A DNA stretch of 64,000 nt from positions 35,217 through 99,216 of the forward strand of contig QZLA01000348.1 of assembly GCA_004796375.1 (NCBI GenBank), read 5' to 3'. Made by a program: the position numbers and the translations under genes. Source of the stretch: Desulfobacteraceae bacterium. GTDB lineage: Bacteria; Desulfobacterota; Desulfobacteria; Desulfobacterales; Desulfobacteraceae. The notes under the pieces are model-generated. The model ran no database searches. It saw only the letters and a program-made list of their open reading frames with translations, and was not told where the DNA came from. Positions 35,443-45,000 of this stretch are shown here, piece by piece. Numbering within the stretch: the stretch's first letter is position 1; every line of letters starts with the position of its first letter.

Positions 35443-35863
35443 ACCCTTCCTGGTCCTGGTGGCTGGATTACTGATCCTGACTGGTGCCGCACATGCGGTG
35501 GATACCCCGCCATCGGGGAAATGGTGGCGTGTTCCCGCAGTGACCCGGGAACTTGGACTGACAGACCGCCAGATCGATGATTTGGAAGATTCATTCCACA
35601 GGCACCGTCGAAAATTGATTCGACTGAAAAAGGATGTGGAAAGCGAGCAGTTTGAGTTGGAAATCCTGGTGGACACCAGGGTTCTGGATGTTGATAAGGC
35701 CATGGCCCAACACCGTCGCCTGGAGGAGGCCCGGGGGGCCCTGGCGACGGAACGGTTTGCCTATTTTCTCGATATCCGGCAGATACTGGGAATTGAAAAA
35801 TTCAGACGGCTTATTGAGCTTAAAAAGAAGTTTGATAGAAGAAAGGTCCACAAAAGGCAGTAA
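35411..35863 (+). CDS. Periplasmic CpxP/CnrX-like sensor protein
   Basis: A ~150-residue exported helical protein: signal segment (FLVLVAGLLILTGAAHA) followed by VTRELGLTDRQIDDLEDSFH and long charged helices (HRRKLIRLKKDVESEQFELE, MAQHRRLEEARGALATERFA). This is the heavy-metal-sensor/Spy/CpxP-like helical hairpin, with RQILGIEKFRRL in place of the LTxxQ-type repeat. Start could be 35402 or the ATG at 35411; the latter has AAGGATGG upstream. Third gene of the sigma/anti-sigma operon, so it may relay periplasmic metal or envelope stress to the anti-sigma factor. Confidence 0.8.
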   Translation: MQNIWQRSRLKPFLVLVAGLLILTGAAHAVDTPPSGKWWRVPAVTRELGLTDRQIDDLEDSFHRHRRKLIRLKKDVESEQFELEILVDTRVLDVDKAMAQHRRLEEARGALATERFAYFLDIRQILGIEKFRRLIELKKKFDRRKVHKRQ

Positions 35864-35932
35864 ATGAGGGACTGATTCAACCCACCTGAATCCCCCGATC
35901 GTTTAACCATTTATTATAACTGATCCGATAAA

Positions 35933-35959
35933 CCCCAAAGGGGCGGCCCAAATCGGGCC
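35933..35959 (+). promoter_or_regulatory. Tandem small hairpins in the leader of the HzsA-like gene
   Basis: CCCC-AAA-GGGG (35933-35943) directly followed by GGCCC-AAATC-GGGCC (35945-35959). They end nine bases before the ribosome-binding site CAGGAGGAG and may affect translation or message stability. No known riboswitch is recognised. Confidence 0.35.
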
Positions 35960-35981
35960 GGCCCGAACAGGAGGAGTGTTT

Positions 35982-38765
35982 ATGAACCACCTAATCGTCA
36001 TATCAAAGAAAGTTTTTTACACGGCAATCTGCATTCTCGCCTTTACAGGCCTGGCCTGGGGTGCTGCAGATGGTGAAGATCAAAACCTGATCCACGCCTA
36101 TAAAAATGTGATTATCGCATCACCTGAGGTCACACCGGGTGACAAGATAGAAGTGCCCGTGGTTTTTGTATCCAGAAACCGCATGGCCAACTGGCGGCAT
36201 GTTCATATTGGGCCGCCCCTGGATGTGCAGGCCAGAGAGCAGACCCCGGGCGGGTCATTGATGCATCTGGACAGTGACGGGACGCTCACGGATTTGACAG
36301 AGGGTACCGGGATTTATGATGTGCAGCAGCCCGCAGTTTCCCTGGGCGGTTCGATCATCGCATTTTCCGCGGTTACCGAAGATGGGGGGAAGTGGCATAT
36401 CTGGCAGATCAATGTTGACGGAACCGGGCTTAGGCAGTTGACTTTTGATGACCGGTCCATTCCCATCCCGGATGATCCTGAAAACCCGGGGAAAAATGAA
36501 CAGGTATTTTCCCGGTACGGCGATTTTGGACCGGAGTGGCTCCCGGACGGACGGATCCTGTTTTCCTCCACCCGCTACATGACCCTCTCACCCTCTTGCA
36601 GTGAACGGGGACAGAACCTTTACGTTCTGGATCCAGACACCGGCACGTTAACCCGGCGGACCACGGAACGGTCCGGGGCCATGGATCCGGTGGTTCTCAG
36701 GGACGGCCGGGTCGCCTTCAGTCACTGGGTGGATACGGTGAACCGTCCGGCATCCCACGGGGAGGGACTTGAGCCGCTCAGGCAGGAGTATTCCCACGGC
36801 CCGAATATGTGGGGGATCTGGGTGATGAATCCCGATGCCACCGATGCCCACCGGTACCTGTTCACTTTTGGGGAAATAAATGATGGCGGAGGGTTGTTCC
36901 AACCCCGTGAGCTGTCCAACGGCAATATTGTGGTAGCGGCCAGAGCACACTCATCCCTGCTGGGCGATACCCTGGCAAATGGTGTTGCCGTGCTTGAGCC
37001 GGGACCGGTGGATCATCACAAGGTGACTGTCCTGGGGAACCCCTTTATCAATGAAGCCCCCCATGCCCTGTGCCCGGCACCGCTGCCCGATGACCGGATT
37101 GTAGTGTCCTATACCCCTCAGGCCACTGTGGCATTCGATCAGAACGGAATCCGGACCGCAGAATATGATTTCGGACTCTATGTGACTGATCCAGAGTTCT
37201 CCACCTTGTCCCTGGTCTACAATGATCCGGACCGGGATGAACTGGATGCAGTGGCCGTGATTCAAAAGGACCTGCCTGTCATCCCCGATATTGCAGACGC
37301 GGACCTGATCTCGGATGATCCCATGGTCAGCCTGGGAGGGACCGCTGTCATGACCAACCACAATGTGTATGCGGATGTGCTGCCCCATGTGTCGCAGCTG
37401 CCCTCTCCCAGACTTGGGACAGTCGCATATATCGATGTATACAATGATGACCAGTCGTTTACCACCAGCGAGGACTATCCGACCCTTAAAAAACAGATGC
37501 CTGAAAAAGTGGGCCGCTTTCCGGTGAATCAAGACGGGTCCTTTTCCATCGAGGTGCCGGCAGATGAACCCCTGCTGTTCTTACTGACCGATGCAGACGG
37601 CGTGGCCGTGAAAAGCCCCATGTCCACACGCAGACCCTGGGGAAAGGGCGTGTCCCTGACCCATACATTTAACGGGCATGACTACCTGCGGCCGGGTACC
37701 GAGATCACCTGTGCCGGCTGCCACAAGGGACACATGTTTGATCCGGATGCCGCCCGCAATGCTCGGGTGAACCTTTCCCAGCAGGCCCGCGCCAGTGCCT
37801 CGGGTGAACATGAACCCTTCTGGGCCGGGGCATGGCGGGTCAATGACGGATATCTGAGTACACCCGAGGGAGCATATGCCTGGGTAACACGCCAGGGAGA
37901 AGGTGCCTGGATTCAACTGGACTGGCCGGTTACGGTCCAGATCGATACCCTGACCATTTATCCCATGGTCAGGGATTGGTTCGGTGTGCCCGCGGGCAAG
38001 TTTACCCGGAGTACATTGGAACTCAGTAATGGGAAAACGATTGAACTCGGGGCGTTTCCGGTGGAAGACCCGGCCATGACCGTAGACCTTGAAGGATCTC
38101 ATGCCATTGACTGGCTCCGGCTGACTGTGGATGAATGTGATACACCGTTTGTGGGGGTGGCAGAAATTGTGGCGAACGGGGATGATTCCGCCTTGACCCT
38201 GCCGGATAGTGCACCGCCTGCGCCGGTAAACCTTGAAACCTCCCAGGGAGTGGTCCACCTGACCTGGCAGAGAAATCCGGGGAAAACCAATGAGCCCGGT
38301 GTTGCCGGGTACCGGGTCTGCTACGGGACCTCCCCGGGCAGTTATGACCGGTTTGTGGATGTGGGAAACGTGACCCGGTTTTTAATGAAAGATCTGCTTG
38401 AAGATGGGGTTACCTATTTCATCGCAGTCAAGGCAAAGAACAGTTACGGGACATTGAGCAACGATTTCTCCAATGAGGTGGCAGCCACGCTCAACGCTCC
38501 GGTGATCGATACCATCACGCCGGATCATGGCCCTGTCGGCGGTGGCACCCTGATTACCATCAAGGGGGATCATTTTTCAACCCGGGGTATCCAGGTCCTG
38601 GTGGGTCACCTGCATGCCAGGGATGTCAAAGTGGTGGGCCGGCATACCATCACGGCATTCACCCCCTGGCAGCCGCCAGGGCCTGCAGATGTGAAAATTC
38701 TCAATCCCGATCATCAGGAAACAGTCCTGGAGGCGGGGTTTTACTATGATGCCCCCCTGTTGTGA
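35982..38765 (+). CDS. Secreted HzsA-like monoheme propeller with discoidin-like, FN3 and IPT/TIG domains
   Basis: A ~927-residue exported protein: signal segment (VFYTAICILAFTGLAWGA), then a TolB/WD40-like propeller (~50-560). Propeller motifs include DVQQPAVSLGGSIIAFSA, GTGLRQLTFDDRS, GDFGPEWLPDGRILFSSTR and NLYVLDPDTGTLTRRTTE. One haem site CAGCH lies at ~577. This propeller-plus-haem layout matches the hydrazine synthase alpha-subunit-related (HzsA-like) family found well outside anammox bacteria. Downstream are a discoidin-like sandwich (~600-735), a fibronectin type III domain (~750-830) and an IPT/TIG domain (~840-920). Ribosome-binding site CAGGAGGAG fixes the ATG at 35982. It may be a haem-dependent oxidoreductase or a surface protein; hydrazine chemistry should not be assumed. 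Confidence 0.82.
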   Translation: MNHLIVISKKVFYTAICILAFTGLAWGAADGEDQNLIHAYKNVIIASPEVTPGDKIEVPVVFVSRNRMANWRHVHIGPPLDVQAREQTPGGSLMHLDSDGTLTDLTEGTGIYDVQQPAVSLGGSIIAFSAVTEDGGKWHIWQINVDGTGLRQLTFDDRSIPIPDDPENPGKNEQVFSRYGDFGPEWLPDGRILFSSTRYMTLSPSCSERGQNLYVLDPDTGTLTRRTTERSGAMDPVVLRDGRVAFSHWVDTVNRPASHGEGLEPLRQEYSHGPNMWGIWVMNPDATDAHRYLFTFGEINDGGGLFQPRELSNGNIVVAARAHSSLLGDTLANGVAVLEPGPVDHHKVTVLGNPFINEAPHALCPAPLPDDRIVVSYTPQATVAFDQNGIRTAEYDFGLYVTDPEFSTLSLVYNDPDRDELDAVAVIQKDLPVIPDIADADLISDDPMVSLGGTAVMTNHNVYADVLPHVSQLPSPRLGTVAYIDVYNDDQSFTTSEDYPTLKKQMPEKVGRFPVNQDGSFSIEVPADEPLLFLLTDADGVAVKSPMSTRRPWGKGVSLTHTFNGHDYLRPGTEITCAGCHKGHMFDPDAARNARVNLSQQARASASGEHEPFWAGAWRVNDGYLSTPEGAYAWVTRQGEGAWIQLDWPVTVQIDTLTIYPMVRDWFGVPAGKFTRSTLELSNGKTIELGAFPVEDPAMTVDLEGSHAIDWLRLTVDECDTPFVGVAEIVANGDDSALTLPDSAPPAPVNLETSQGVVHLTWQRNPGKTNEPGVAGYRVCYGTSPGSYDRFVDVGNVTRFLMKDLLEDGVTYFIAVKAKNSYGTLSNDFSNEVAATLNAPVIDTITPDHGPVGGGTLITIKGDHFSTRGIQVLVGHLHARDVKVVGRHTITAFTPWQPPGPADVKILNPDHQETVLEAGFYYDAPLL

Positions 38766-38825
38766 TATCTGGGGTTGTGGGTAAGTCATAGCGGCCAAAA
38801 GGGTAAGTAAGGCGTTATAGACATG

Positions 38826-38862
38826 AACGGACGCACCACACGTAAATCGTGGTGCGTCCGTT
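38826..38862. terminator. Bidirectional terminator hairpin
   Basis: A perfect 14-bp stem AACGGACGCACCAC/GTGGTGCGTCCGTT with a 9-base loop lies between two convergent genes. T/A flanks are short on both sides, so it can serve both strands. Confidence 0.75.
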
Positions 38863-38890
38863 TAACTTGAGTGGTTCTATGCGGGACCAA

Positions 38891-39385
38891 TCAGGGGGTG
38901 AAGTTTTTCAGGACCTCTTTGACCTGGTTGCCGTCGGCCTGCTTGCCAAAATGCTTCATGACAGTTCCCATGGCCTGCATGGGGCTGTTCAGGTTTTCAA
39001 AGTCCACATGATCACGGATCCACTGCTCAATCTCTTCCGGGGTGGCCATACGGGGGAGGTAAGCATTCAAGAGTTCGAGATAGTCGGAAGAGGTTTCATT
39101 CTTGTGCTCAAGCACCGTCTTTTCCGATTTGATGAATTTCCTGATGATATTGCACAGATCGTCGTCTGTAATCTCTTCCGGGGTTTTGACCCGGGTCGTC
39201 TTCTTTCCGCTCTCAAGGGTAATATTGACGGTCAGGGTGGGAAACGCACCGATGATGAGCCGCATGGTATCCCTGACCAGGGTATCCTTTTTCACCATGG
39301 CGGTTTTCATGTCCTGCCGGATTTTATCATACAATGAGGTGCCCATGGATGGATCCCATCCGTAATCTTGTTTTGTGTCTGTCAT
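38891..39385 (-). CDS. GatB/YqeY domain protein
   Basis: A 164-residue soluble protein of the YqeY family, related to the tail domain of the GatB amidotransferase subunit (tRNA-dependent amidation). Motifs: LYDKIRQDMKTAMVKKDTLVRDTMRL at the start, EITDDDLCNIIRKFIKSEK in the middle, and LLNAYLPRMATPEEIE with MGTVMKHFGKQADGNQVKEV at the end. The ATG at 39385 has AAGGAAA upstream; a TTG six codons earlier lacks one. YqeY proteins are near-universal in many bacteria but their precise role is not settled. Confidence 0.9.
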   Translation of the reverse strand: MTDTKQDYGWDPSMGTSLYDKIRQDMKTAMVKKDTLVRDTMRLIIGAFPTLTVNITLESGKKTTRVKTPEEITDDDLCNIIRKFIKSEKTVLEHKNETSSDYLELLNAYLPRMATPEEIEQWIRDHVDFENLNSPMQAMGTVMKHFGKQADGNQVKEVLKNFTP

Positions 39386-39593
39386 CCACTGTTTCCTTAT
39401 CAAAGGGGTTTATTCGACGTGATGGATCTAACTAAAGGAAAACCGATCAGTTTGTCAAGAAAAGGTTTTATGAGATTCCAAACGCAAATTTTACTTGAGT
39501 GTTTGGCTGGATATGATAAGTCCCACAACAGGGGGTCAATAATAATATTGGGCCATGCAGATGATGGCCGTATTGACTTTGAAAGGTGGAAAA

Positions 39594-40004
39594 ATGATGA
39601 AACATGCCATTGTTTTTATCCTGGCCATGCTGATCACTCTGATCATTGGAATGTCTCCGGGGGGAAACGTGCTGGCATCAGGCCCGGTTAAAATCACCCA
39701 GATCAGTGTCTGTGAGTCCATCCTTGACCGTGAACCCGTTGATGAAGGTAAAATCTTTCCCAGGGATGTGGGAGAACTCTACTGCTTTACCCGGGTGTAC
39801 TGCAGTGAGCCCACCCAGATTAAACATATCTGGTATCACAATGGTGAGGTCGCTTTTAGCAAATCATTGAATATCGGCGTTTCAAACGGTTGGCGGACCC
39901 GCAGCATGAAGAGTATCTATCCGCATCTGACCGGTAACTGGACCGTGGCTGTAGAGGCCATGGATGGGACCAGCCTTGATTCCATAGAATTTGTCATTAA
40001 GTAG
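39594..40004 (+). CDS. DUF2914 exported protein
   Basis: A ~136-residue exported protein: signal segment (IVFILAMLITLIIG through NVLA), then a DUF2914-type beta domain. That domain has VCESILDREPVDEGKIFP, LYCFTRVYC, IKHIWYHNGEVAFSKSLNIG, WRTRSMKSI and LTGNWTVAVEAMDG. The W-H-NG and GxW patterns are typical. Start chosen at the first of two adjacent ATGs (39594) because AAAGGTGG lies five to twelve bases upstream. The next gene begins about ten bases downstream, suggesting co-transcription with the M20 peptidase. Family function unknown. Confidence 0.85.
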   Translation: MMKHAIVFILAMLITLIIGMSPGGNVLASGPVKITQISVCESILDREPVDEGKIFPRDVGELYCFTRVYCSEPTQIKHIWYHNGEVAFSKSLNIGVSNGWRTRSMKSIYPHLTGNWTVAVEAMDGTSLDSIEFVIK

Positions 40005-40014
40005 TCAAAAAATC

Positions 40015-41175
40015 ATGAGCCGATCTAACCCATGCCCGGTCAACCAGGCCCTGGTTGACCGGTTGATCGAAGAAACTATATCTGTACAGCAGGTTCCGTC
40101 CCCGACGTTTGAGGAGAAGGACCTTTCCGTCCATTTGGCAGGGAGGTTCAAGGAACAGGGATACACCCGGGTGTTTACGGATGCTGCAGGAAATGTCTAT
40201 GGCAGGATTCCCGGACAGCCACCTGGTCAACCCGGCCACGGTCACCCACCGCCTTTGGTGGTGAGCGCCCATTTGGACACGGTGTTTCCGAAAACCTGTG
40301 ACCTGACCGTTACCAAAGAAAAGGACCGGATCTACGGTCCCGGCATCGGGGATAACTCATTGGGCGTGGCCTGCCTGATCCTGATGAAGGACATCCTGGC
40401 GGCTTTGGATGCTGAACCTGAGGGAGATATCATCCTGGTAGGCAATGTGTGCGAAGAGGGGCAGGGTGATCTTCTGGGCATGAAAGCGGTGCTGGCGCAG
40501 ACCCAGCCGGAGCATCCCCTGGCTTACCTCATTCTAGAGGGCACGTCAGGTTCCCGGGTGATCTATAATAAGGGCGTGGGTTCCCGCCGTTACCGGATCA
40601 CGGCCAAAGCGCCGGGCGGTCATTCCTGGAACGATTTCGGCAATGCATCCGCTGTCCATGCATTGGTCCGCCTGGCCTCGGACCTGACGCAGCTCGAACC
40701 GGTTGCTTCTCCTAAAACCACCTTTAATATCGGGACGATAGATGGTGGTATTTCGGTGAACACCATTGCTGAAACCGCATCTTTGCTCCTGGATCTGAGG
40801 TCCGAATCCCAGGCGGGTCTGGATGATCTGATTTCACAGACCATGACAATGCTTGACCAGTTCTCGGTTCCGGATGTACACATCGCCTGCGAACAGATCG
40901 GGGATCGCCCCTCGGGGAAAGCCCCTGAAGATTGCAAACTGGTTCAGCTCTGTATGGATGTGTTTGAGGAGACCGGATTTTTTCCGGTAGAACTCAAGGC
41001 CGGTTCCACAGATGCCAATATCCCGTTTTCCAAACATATGCCTGCCGTGTGCATCGGGATTGCAGACGGCAAAGATGCGCACAAAGAATCGGAATACCTG
41101 CTCACTGACGGCCTGGACCGGTCCATTGAAAAGGTCGCTCAAATTGTTTCCCTGGCCTGGTCGGCCATGTCATGA
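40015..41175 (+). CDS. M20-family zinc peptidase/deacylase
   Basis: A ~386-residue amidohydrolase of the M20 family (carboxypeptidase G2, ArgE, DapE, PepT group). Metal ligands and catalytic residues are all visible: VSAHLDTVFP, GPGIGDNSLGV, GNVCEEGQGD, a LILEGTSGSR ligand, and the terminal histidine in GKDAHKESEYL. The dimerisation lid (RITAKAPGGHSWNDFGNASA) lies between. The ATG at 40015 is preferred; a TTG eight codons upstream overlaps DUF2914. Its 3' end overlaps the convergent gene by six bases. Substrate unknown; probably cytoplasmic. Confidence 0.9.
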   Translation: MSRSNPCPVNQALVDRLIEETISVQQVPSPTFEEKDLSVHLAGRFKEQGYTRVFTDAAGNVYGRIPGQPPGQPGHGHPPPLVVSAHLDTVFPKTCDLTVTKEKDRIYGPGIGDNSLGVACLILMKDILAALDAEPEGDIILVGNVCEEGQGDLLGMKAVLAQTQPEHPLAYLILEGTSGSRVIYNKGVGSRRYRITAKAPGGHSWNDFGNASAVHALVRLASDLTQLEPVASPKTTFNIGTIDGGISVNTIAETASLLLDLRSESQAGLDDLISQTMTMLDQFSVPDVHIACEQIGDRPSGKAPEDCKLVQLCMDVFEETGFFPVELKAGSTDANIPFSKHMPAVCIGIADGKDAHKESEYLLTDGLDRSIEKVAQIVSLAWSAMS

Positions 41176-41856
41176 TTTTTCAATAGCCCTCAGCAGTCCG
41201 GTGACCAGGGGATGGGGCTGTTCCGGTGTGGAGCTGGCCTGGGGCACAAACAGGGTGCCCAGGAAAAAGGGGTGGTCCGGCAGTTCCAGGATGCGGATCT
41301 CCCCTTCGCTGTCCGATCCGGTAAACTGCATGGGGCCCGTTTTGACCTCATTGATATAATCGGGATTCATTCCAAAGCTGCAGTAGTAGCGTTCCGTCAC
41401 ACGGGACTCTTGATAGAGTTTATGGGCCATGGAACCGGGTTGAATGGACAGGTCCATCACCCGCCCCCGCAATGAACAGGCCAGCTGTGAAATGAACAGG
41501 TCACTGCCCTCAGGTGTATATTCCCCATGGGAGGCCGAGCCAAACCCGAGCAGATTGCGGGCATACTCCAGGATCATGTGCTGGAATCCACCGCAGGTGC
41601 CCAGTGCAGGCACCCGGTTTTCCCGTGCAAATTGGATGGCAGACAACACTTTACCCAGATCCCGGTATGGGCTCCCAGGTGCGACCAGGAATCCGTCAGA
41701 GACCTCCAGGACGTCTTTGTTGATTTCAGGGGTCATGACCCAGGTGATCTCCATGTCGATCCCCATTGAGGTCAAGCTGTTGGCAATGGCGGCATCCGTG
41801 GCTGCATGGGTTTCAGATGAGGGATCATAGTCACCCAGTATAGAAAGTCTTTGCAT
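41170..41856 (-). CDS. CTP-synthase tail-like class I amidotransferase-fold protein
   Basis: A 228-residue stand-alone protein resembling only the glutaminase domain of CTP synthase. The nucleophile elbow is intact (GTCGGFQH, Cys88), as is the oxyanion GSPYRD region. The catalytic His-Glu pair normally found as QFHPE reads LFVPQ here (Val204, Gln206), so ordinary glutaminase activity is unlikely. This matches the family annotated as CTP synthase C-terminal region-related, some of whose members have selenocysteine at the nucleophile position; here the codon is Cys. GAGAGG precedes the ATG. Function unknown. Confidence 0.82.
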   Translation of the reverse strand: MQRLSILGDYDPSSETHAATDAAIANSLTSMGIDMEITWVMTPEINKDVLEVSDGFLVAPGSPYRDLGKVLSAIQFARENRVPALGTCGGFQHMILEYARNLLGFGSASHGEYTPEGSDLFISQLACSLRGRVMDLSIQPGSMAHKLYQESRVTERYYCSFGMNPDYINEVKTGPMQFTGSDSEGEIRILELPDHPFFLGTLFVPQASSTPEQPHPLVTGLLRAIEKS

Positions 41857-41972
41857 TGTCCTCTCCTTGATTATTCCTAATGGTCGAATGATTAACTATA
41901 TCCGGCTTTAATAGTCAAGGGAAATGGCGAATTTTGAAATAGATGATTTGGTTATGGCCTTGATATAAGCTC

Positions 41973-42001
41973 TTGAATTTCAAAGCTGAATGTAGTATTA
42001 A
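41973..42001 (+). promoter_or_regulatory. Candidate promoter of the TcA-like gene
   Basis: TTGAAT (41973-41978), 17-base spacer, TATTAA (41996-42001), 84 bases before the ATG. Each hexamer matches consensus at four of six positions. The 228-base gap (41857-42084) is A/T-rich compared with the genes; I see no strong operator in it. Confidence 0.35.
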
Positions 42002-42084
42002 TTTTCTTCAGCGTGACATAAACGCTCTAACCGACTGTTTACGATAAGTTCCTTATCTTTTCATAAAAAATATCAGGAGGTCCC

Positions 42085-45000
42085 ATGCGTTTATTAAATG
42101 TGGATTTCAATCCTGCAAAACCCAGGCATATCGCGCGCCTTCATCAGGCCCTTTCCATTATTGACGACCGGATACTCAAAGATACGGATGAACCCAAGGA
42201 AAAACGATTCGGTCCTGCAACCTCGCGGGCAGTGAAACGTGTCAAGCGGTCTTTAAACCTGCCGGCCACAGACAAACTGGACCAAAGGTCCATCAAGCGG
42301 ATCAACCAGGCGGTCATAGACCGGGCATTAAAGTCGAAATCGCGGGTAAAGAAATTGCAAAAGGACCTTCGGCGGGCGATACGTATCGCTAAGATAGATA
42401 TCGATTTTTCCGCTGAGATCCAGCGATCCGTGATGGGTCCGGAAACCCGGCGGGCCATCCGGATGCTCCAGAATAAATATGGTCTGAGGAAAAACGGCCG
42501 GGTGGATCCGGATTTAATTGAAAAGATTGTGTCCATCAACACCAGCCGGCCAAAGCCGATGCGTTTCGTGAGGCAGAAAACTACGGCACAGCTGGGTAAG
42601 GTGAGGCATCCGTTGCGTTTGAACAAGGTCAGTGGCCGGGTCAAAGATCTCCAGGGGGCACTTGCCTGGCTGGGGTATGAGATTGATCAAAAAGAGTACA
42701 AGGACCGGCGGTACGGGAAAACCACCCAAAGGGCAGTCATCGCGTTCCAGAAAACACATGGGATCCAGGTGACCGGCAATGTGGGCTGGAAAACCAAAAC
42801 CAGTATCAATGAGCTAATCCAAAGCAACAGCCGCATGGTGCCGTGCGAAGAAAAATACCGGGTGCGCGGCCGGGTTCGGGACGATGCCTGGCAAGGGGTC
42901 TCCCTGGCAAAGATCCAGGTATATGAGCGGCGGTTTAAACAGGACCTGTTTCTGGTATCGCGAAAAACCCTGGCCAATGGATTTTATGATGTTCAGTACT
43001 CGCCGCCCCTGGATCCGGTGACCGGACGTCCCAAATCCCGATTTCAGCTCCATCTCAGATGGGTGGACGACAAGGACCGCCCCATCATGGAAAAATCCTT
43101 TCATGTATTTTCAAAGGTGATGTGGGCGAATTTCACACTGGGCGGAACCGCCTATAAAGGCCCCTCCTTTTTTGAAACCCTTGAAAAGAGCATCAAGCAG
43201 AAGATCGGGGACACGGTCATTCATGATCTGGAGGAATCGGACCGCTCCCGCGATATCTCCTGGCTTCGAAGGGAAACCGGCCTGGCATCGGAAGATATCA
43301 TGAAATTGATTCTGGCCCATGGCTGCTCGCATCGGGCCGAGGACCCGGTATTATCTCCTGAAGTGTTTTACGCGTTTATTCACCAGAATATGCCGGTCAG
43401 CCTGCCGGGCAACCTGTATCCGGACCGGCCTGAAGAGTGGGATTACTGGATCGGGCGCACCATCCCCGATATCCTTGACGGCATTGCATTTACCGATCCG
43501 CGTGTATCAAAAGATATCCTGAACAGTGCAATCAAGCAAAACTATATCCCGCGGGCCTGCCGACCCATGCTGGCGGATATTGTCAAAGCCCTGGAAAACA
43601 TGACCTTGTCCCATGTTTTAGAACGGCCGATCCTGCCGGGTGAGTGCAGTGTAACAACACTGTTAACCCATGCCCGGGTCAACCGGGCCAAGCACCGGAA
43701 TATCGCCGGACATCTCAATGTGCACAAGCAGTTCAATCCCGGTTTTTTTGAATCACTTCAAAAGGACGCGACCATCACCCCGAGGGATATCAGCAACATC
43801 CGCAGGATCGCGACCCTGGGGCATATCGCAGGCAACCATGTGCCGACCCTGTCCTGTCTGGGTAATCTGCTTAATCCCCGGCGGCGGTCCGGTGCCAGGC
43901 CGGGAATCCGGTCACGGATCAGGGTCAGGTCTGTCATGGATTTCGCTGCATTGTCCCTGTCCCAGTGGCAACAGGTGATCACAGACAACGGAAGCCAGAT
44001 CCCGGATTGGGTCGATGGGGATACACCGGCCCTGAAAGAGGATAATTTCGCGCGTTTCCTCGAATCCAAAGCCGGCGAACTGTATCCGACCATTTGGGTC
44101 ACGGCCGGGGTTCATAGGAGCCGGGGGCATGCCCTGGGAGATGTCACCCGCATCCTTGAAGCCGCCAGACAGGTTCCTGAATACCGCATTGAGTCCCAGC
44201 CGGTCCGGGAACTGGCTGAAAAATGCACCACCATTCTCAATGAGAATGACATGGCCGCACTCAGTGTCATCCAACGGACATTTAGAATCGCCGGAACGCC
44301 CGATACCGCCGTCGCCCTTCTGGAACAGGGGTACTATTCCTCGGCTCAAATCTGCAGCAGCGGGCGTTACAAGGTCGTATCCGCCCTCATGAAACAGGGG
44401 TTGTCCCGGGCGGATGCGTTTAAGGTGTATGACCGGGCCGAGTGCCAGTATGCCACGGCCATGTCCCTGCTGCTTAAATACAGGCAGCAGCTCCAGGTCC
44501 ACCCGGACTGTATCCTTAAATTCAAGTGCAGCCCTGCAGAAACAGAGGCCTTGAAAAAACAGATTCCCGATATTGAAACCCTGTTCGGACCCCTGGAATC
44601 CAGGGAGGTGAAACATTGCGAATCGGTCCTGGGGCCGTCAGCATATCTTGCGGATCTGTTCCGGTTCCTGGAGGCCAAGGATTCCATCAATGATGATATA
44701 GCCGCCAGGGCTGTGCTGTTCGAGCGGCGTCCGGACCTGGGGAAGATCAGGCTCAACTGCCCCAATACCCTGACCCCCATGCCCTATATCGATCTGGTGT
44801 GCGAAATCCTGGAGAGTCACGTCAGCGGTGAAGGCGGTGATATCGAACATCAATCCACCTGGACGGCCGAAGAACTCAGGGCCGAGCCCGAGTATATTGA
44901 CCCCCAGGCGTATCACACCCTGAAATTGGCTCATTTTCCAGTCTACAGCAGCTTTAACCTCTGGCAGGAGGAAACCCGTGCCTTTCTCAAGCACCTGGGT

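Noticed and set aside
35982..38765. Hydrazine synthase, hence anammox metabolism
   Set aside because: Only the propeller-plus-haem layout is shared; other subunits and hydrazine dehydrogenase are not seen, and the fusion domains are those of surface proteins.
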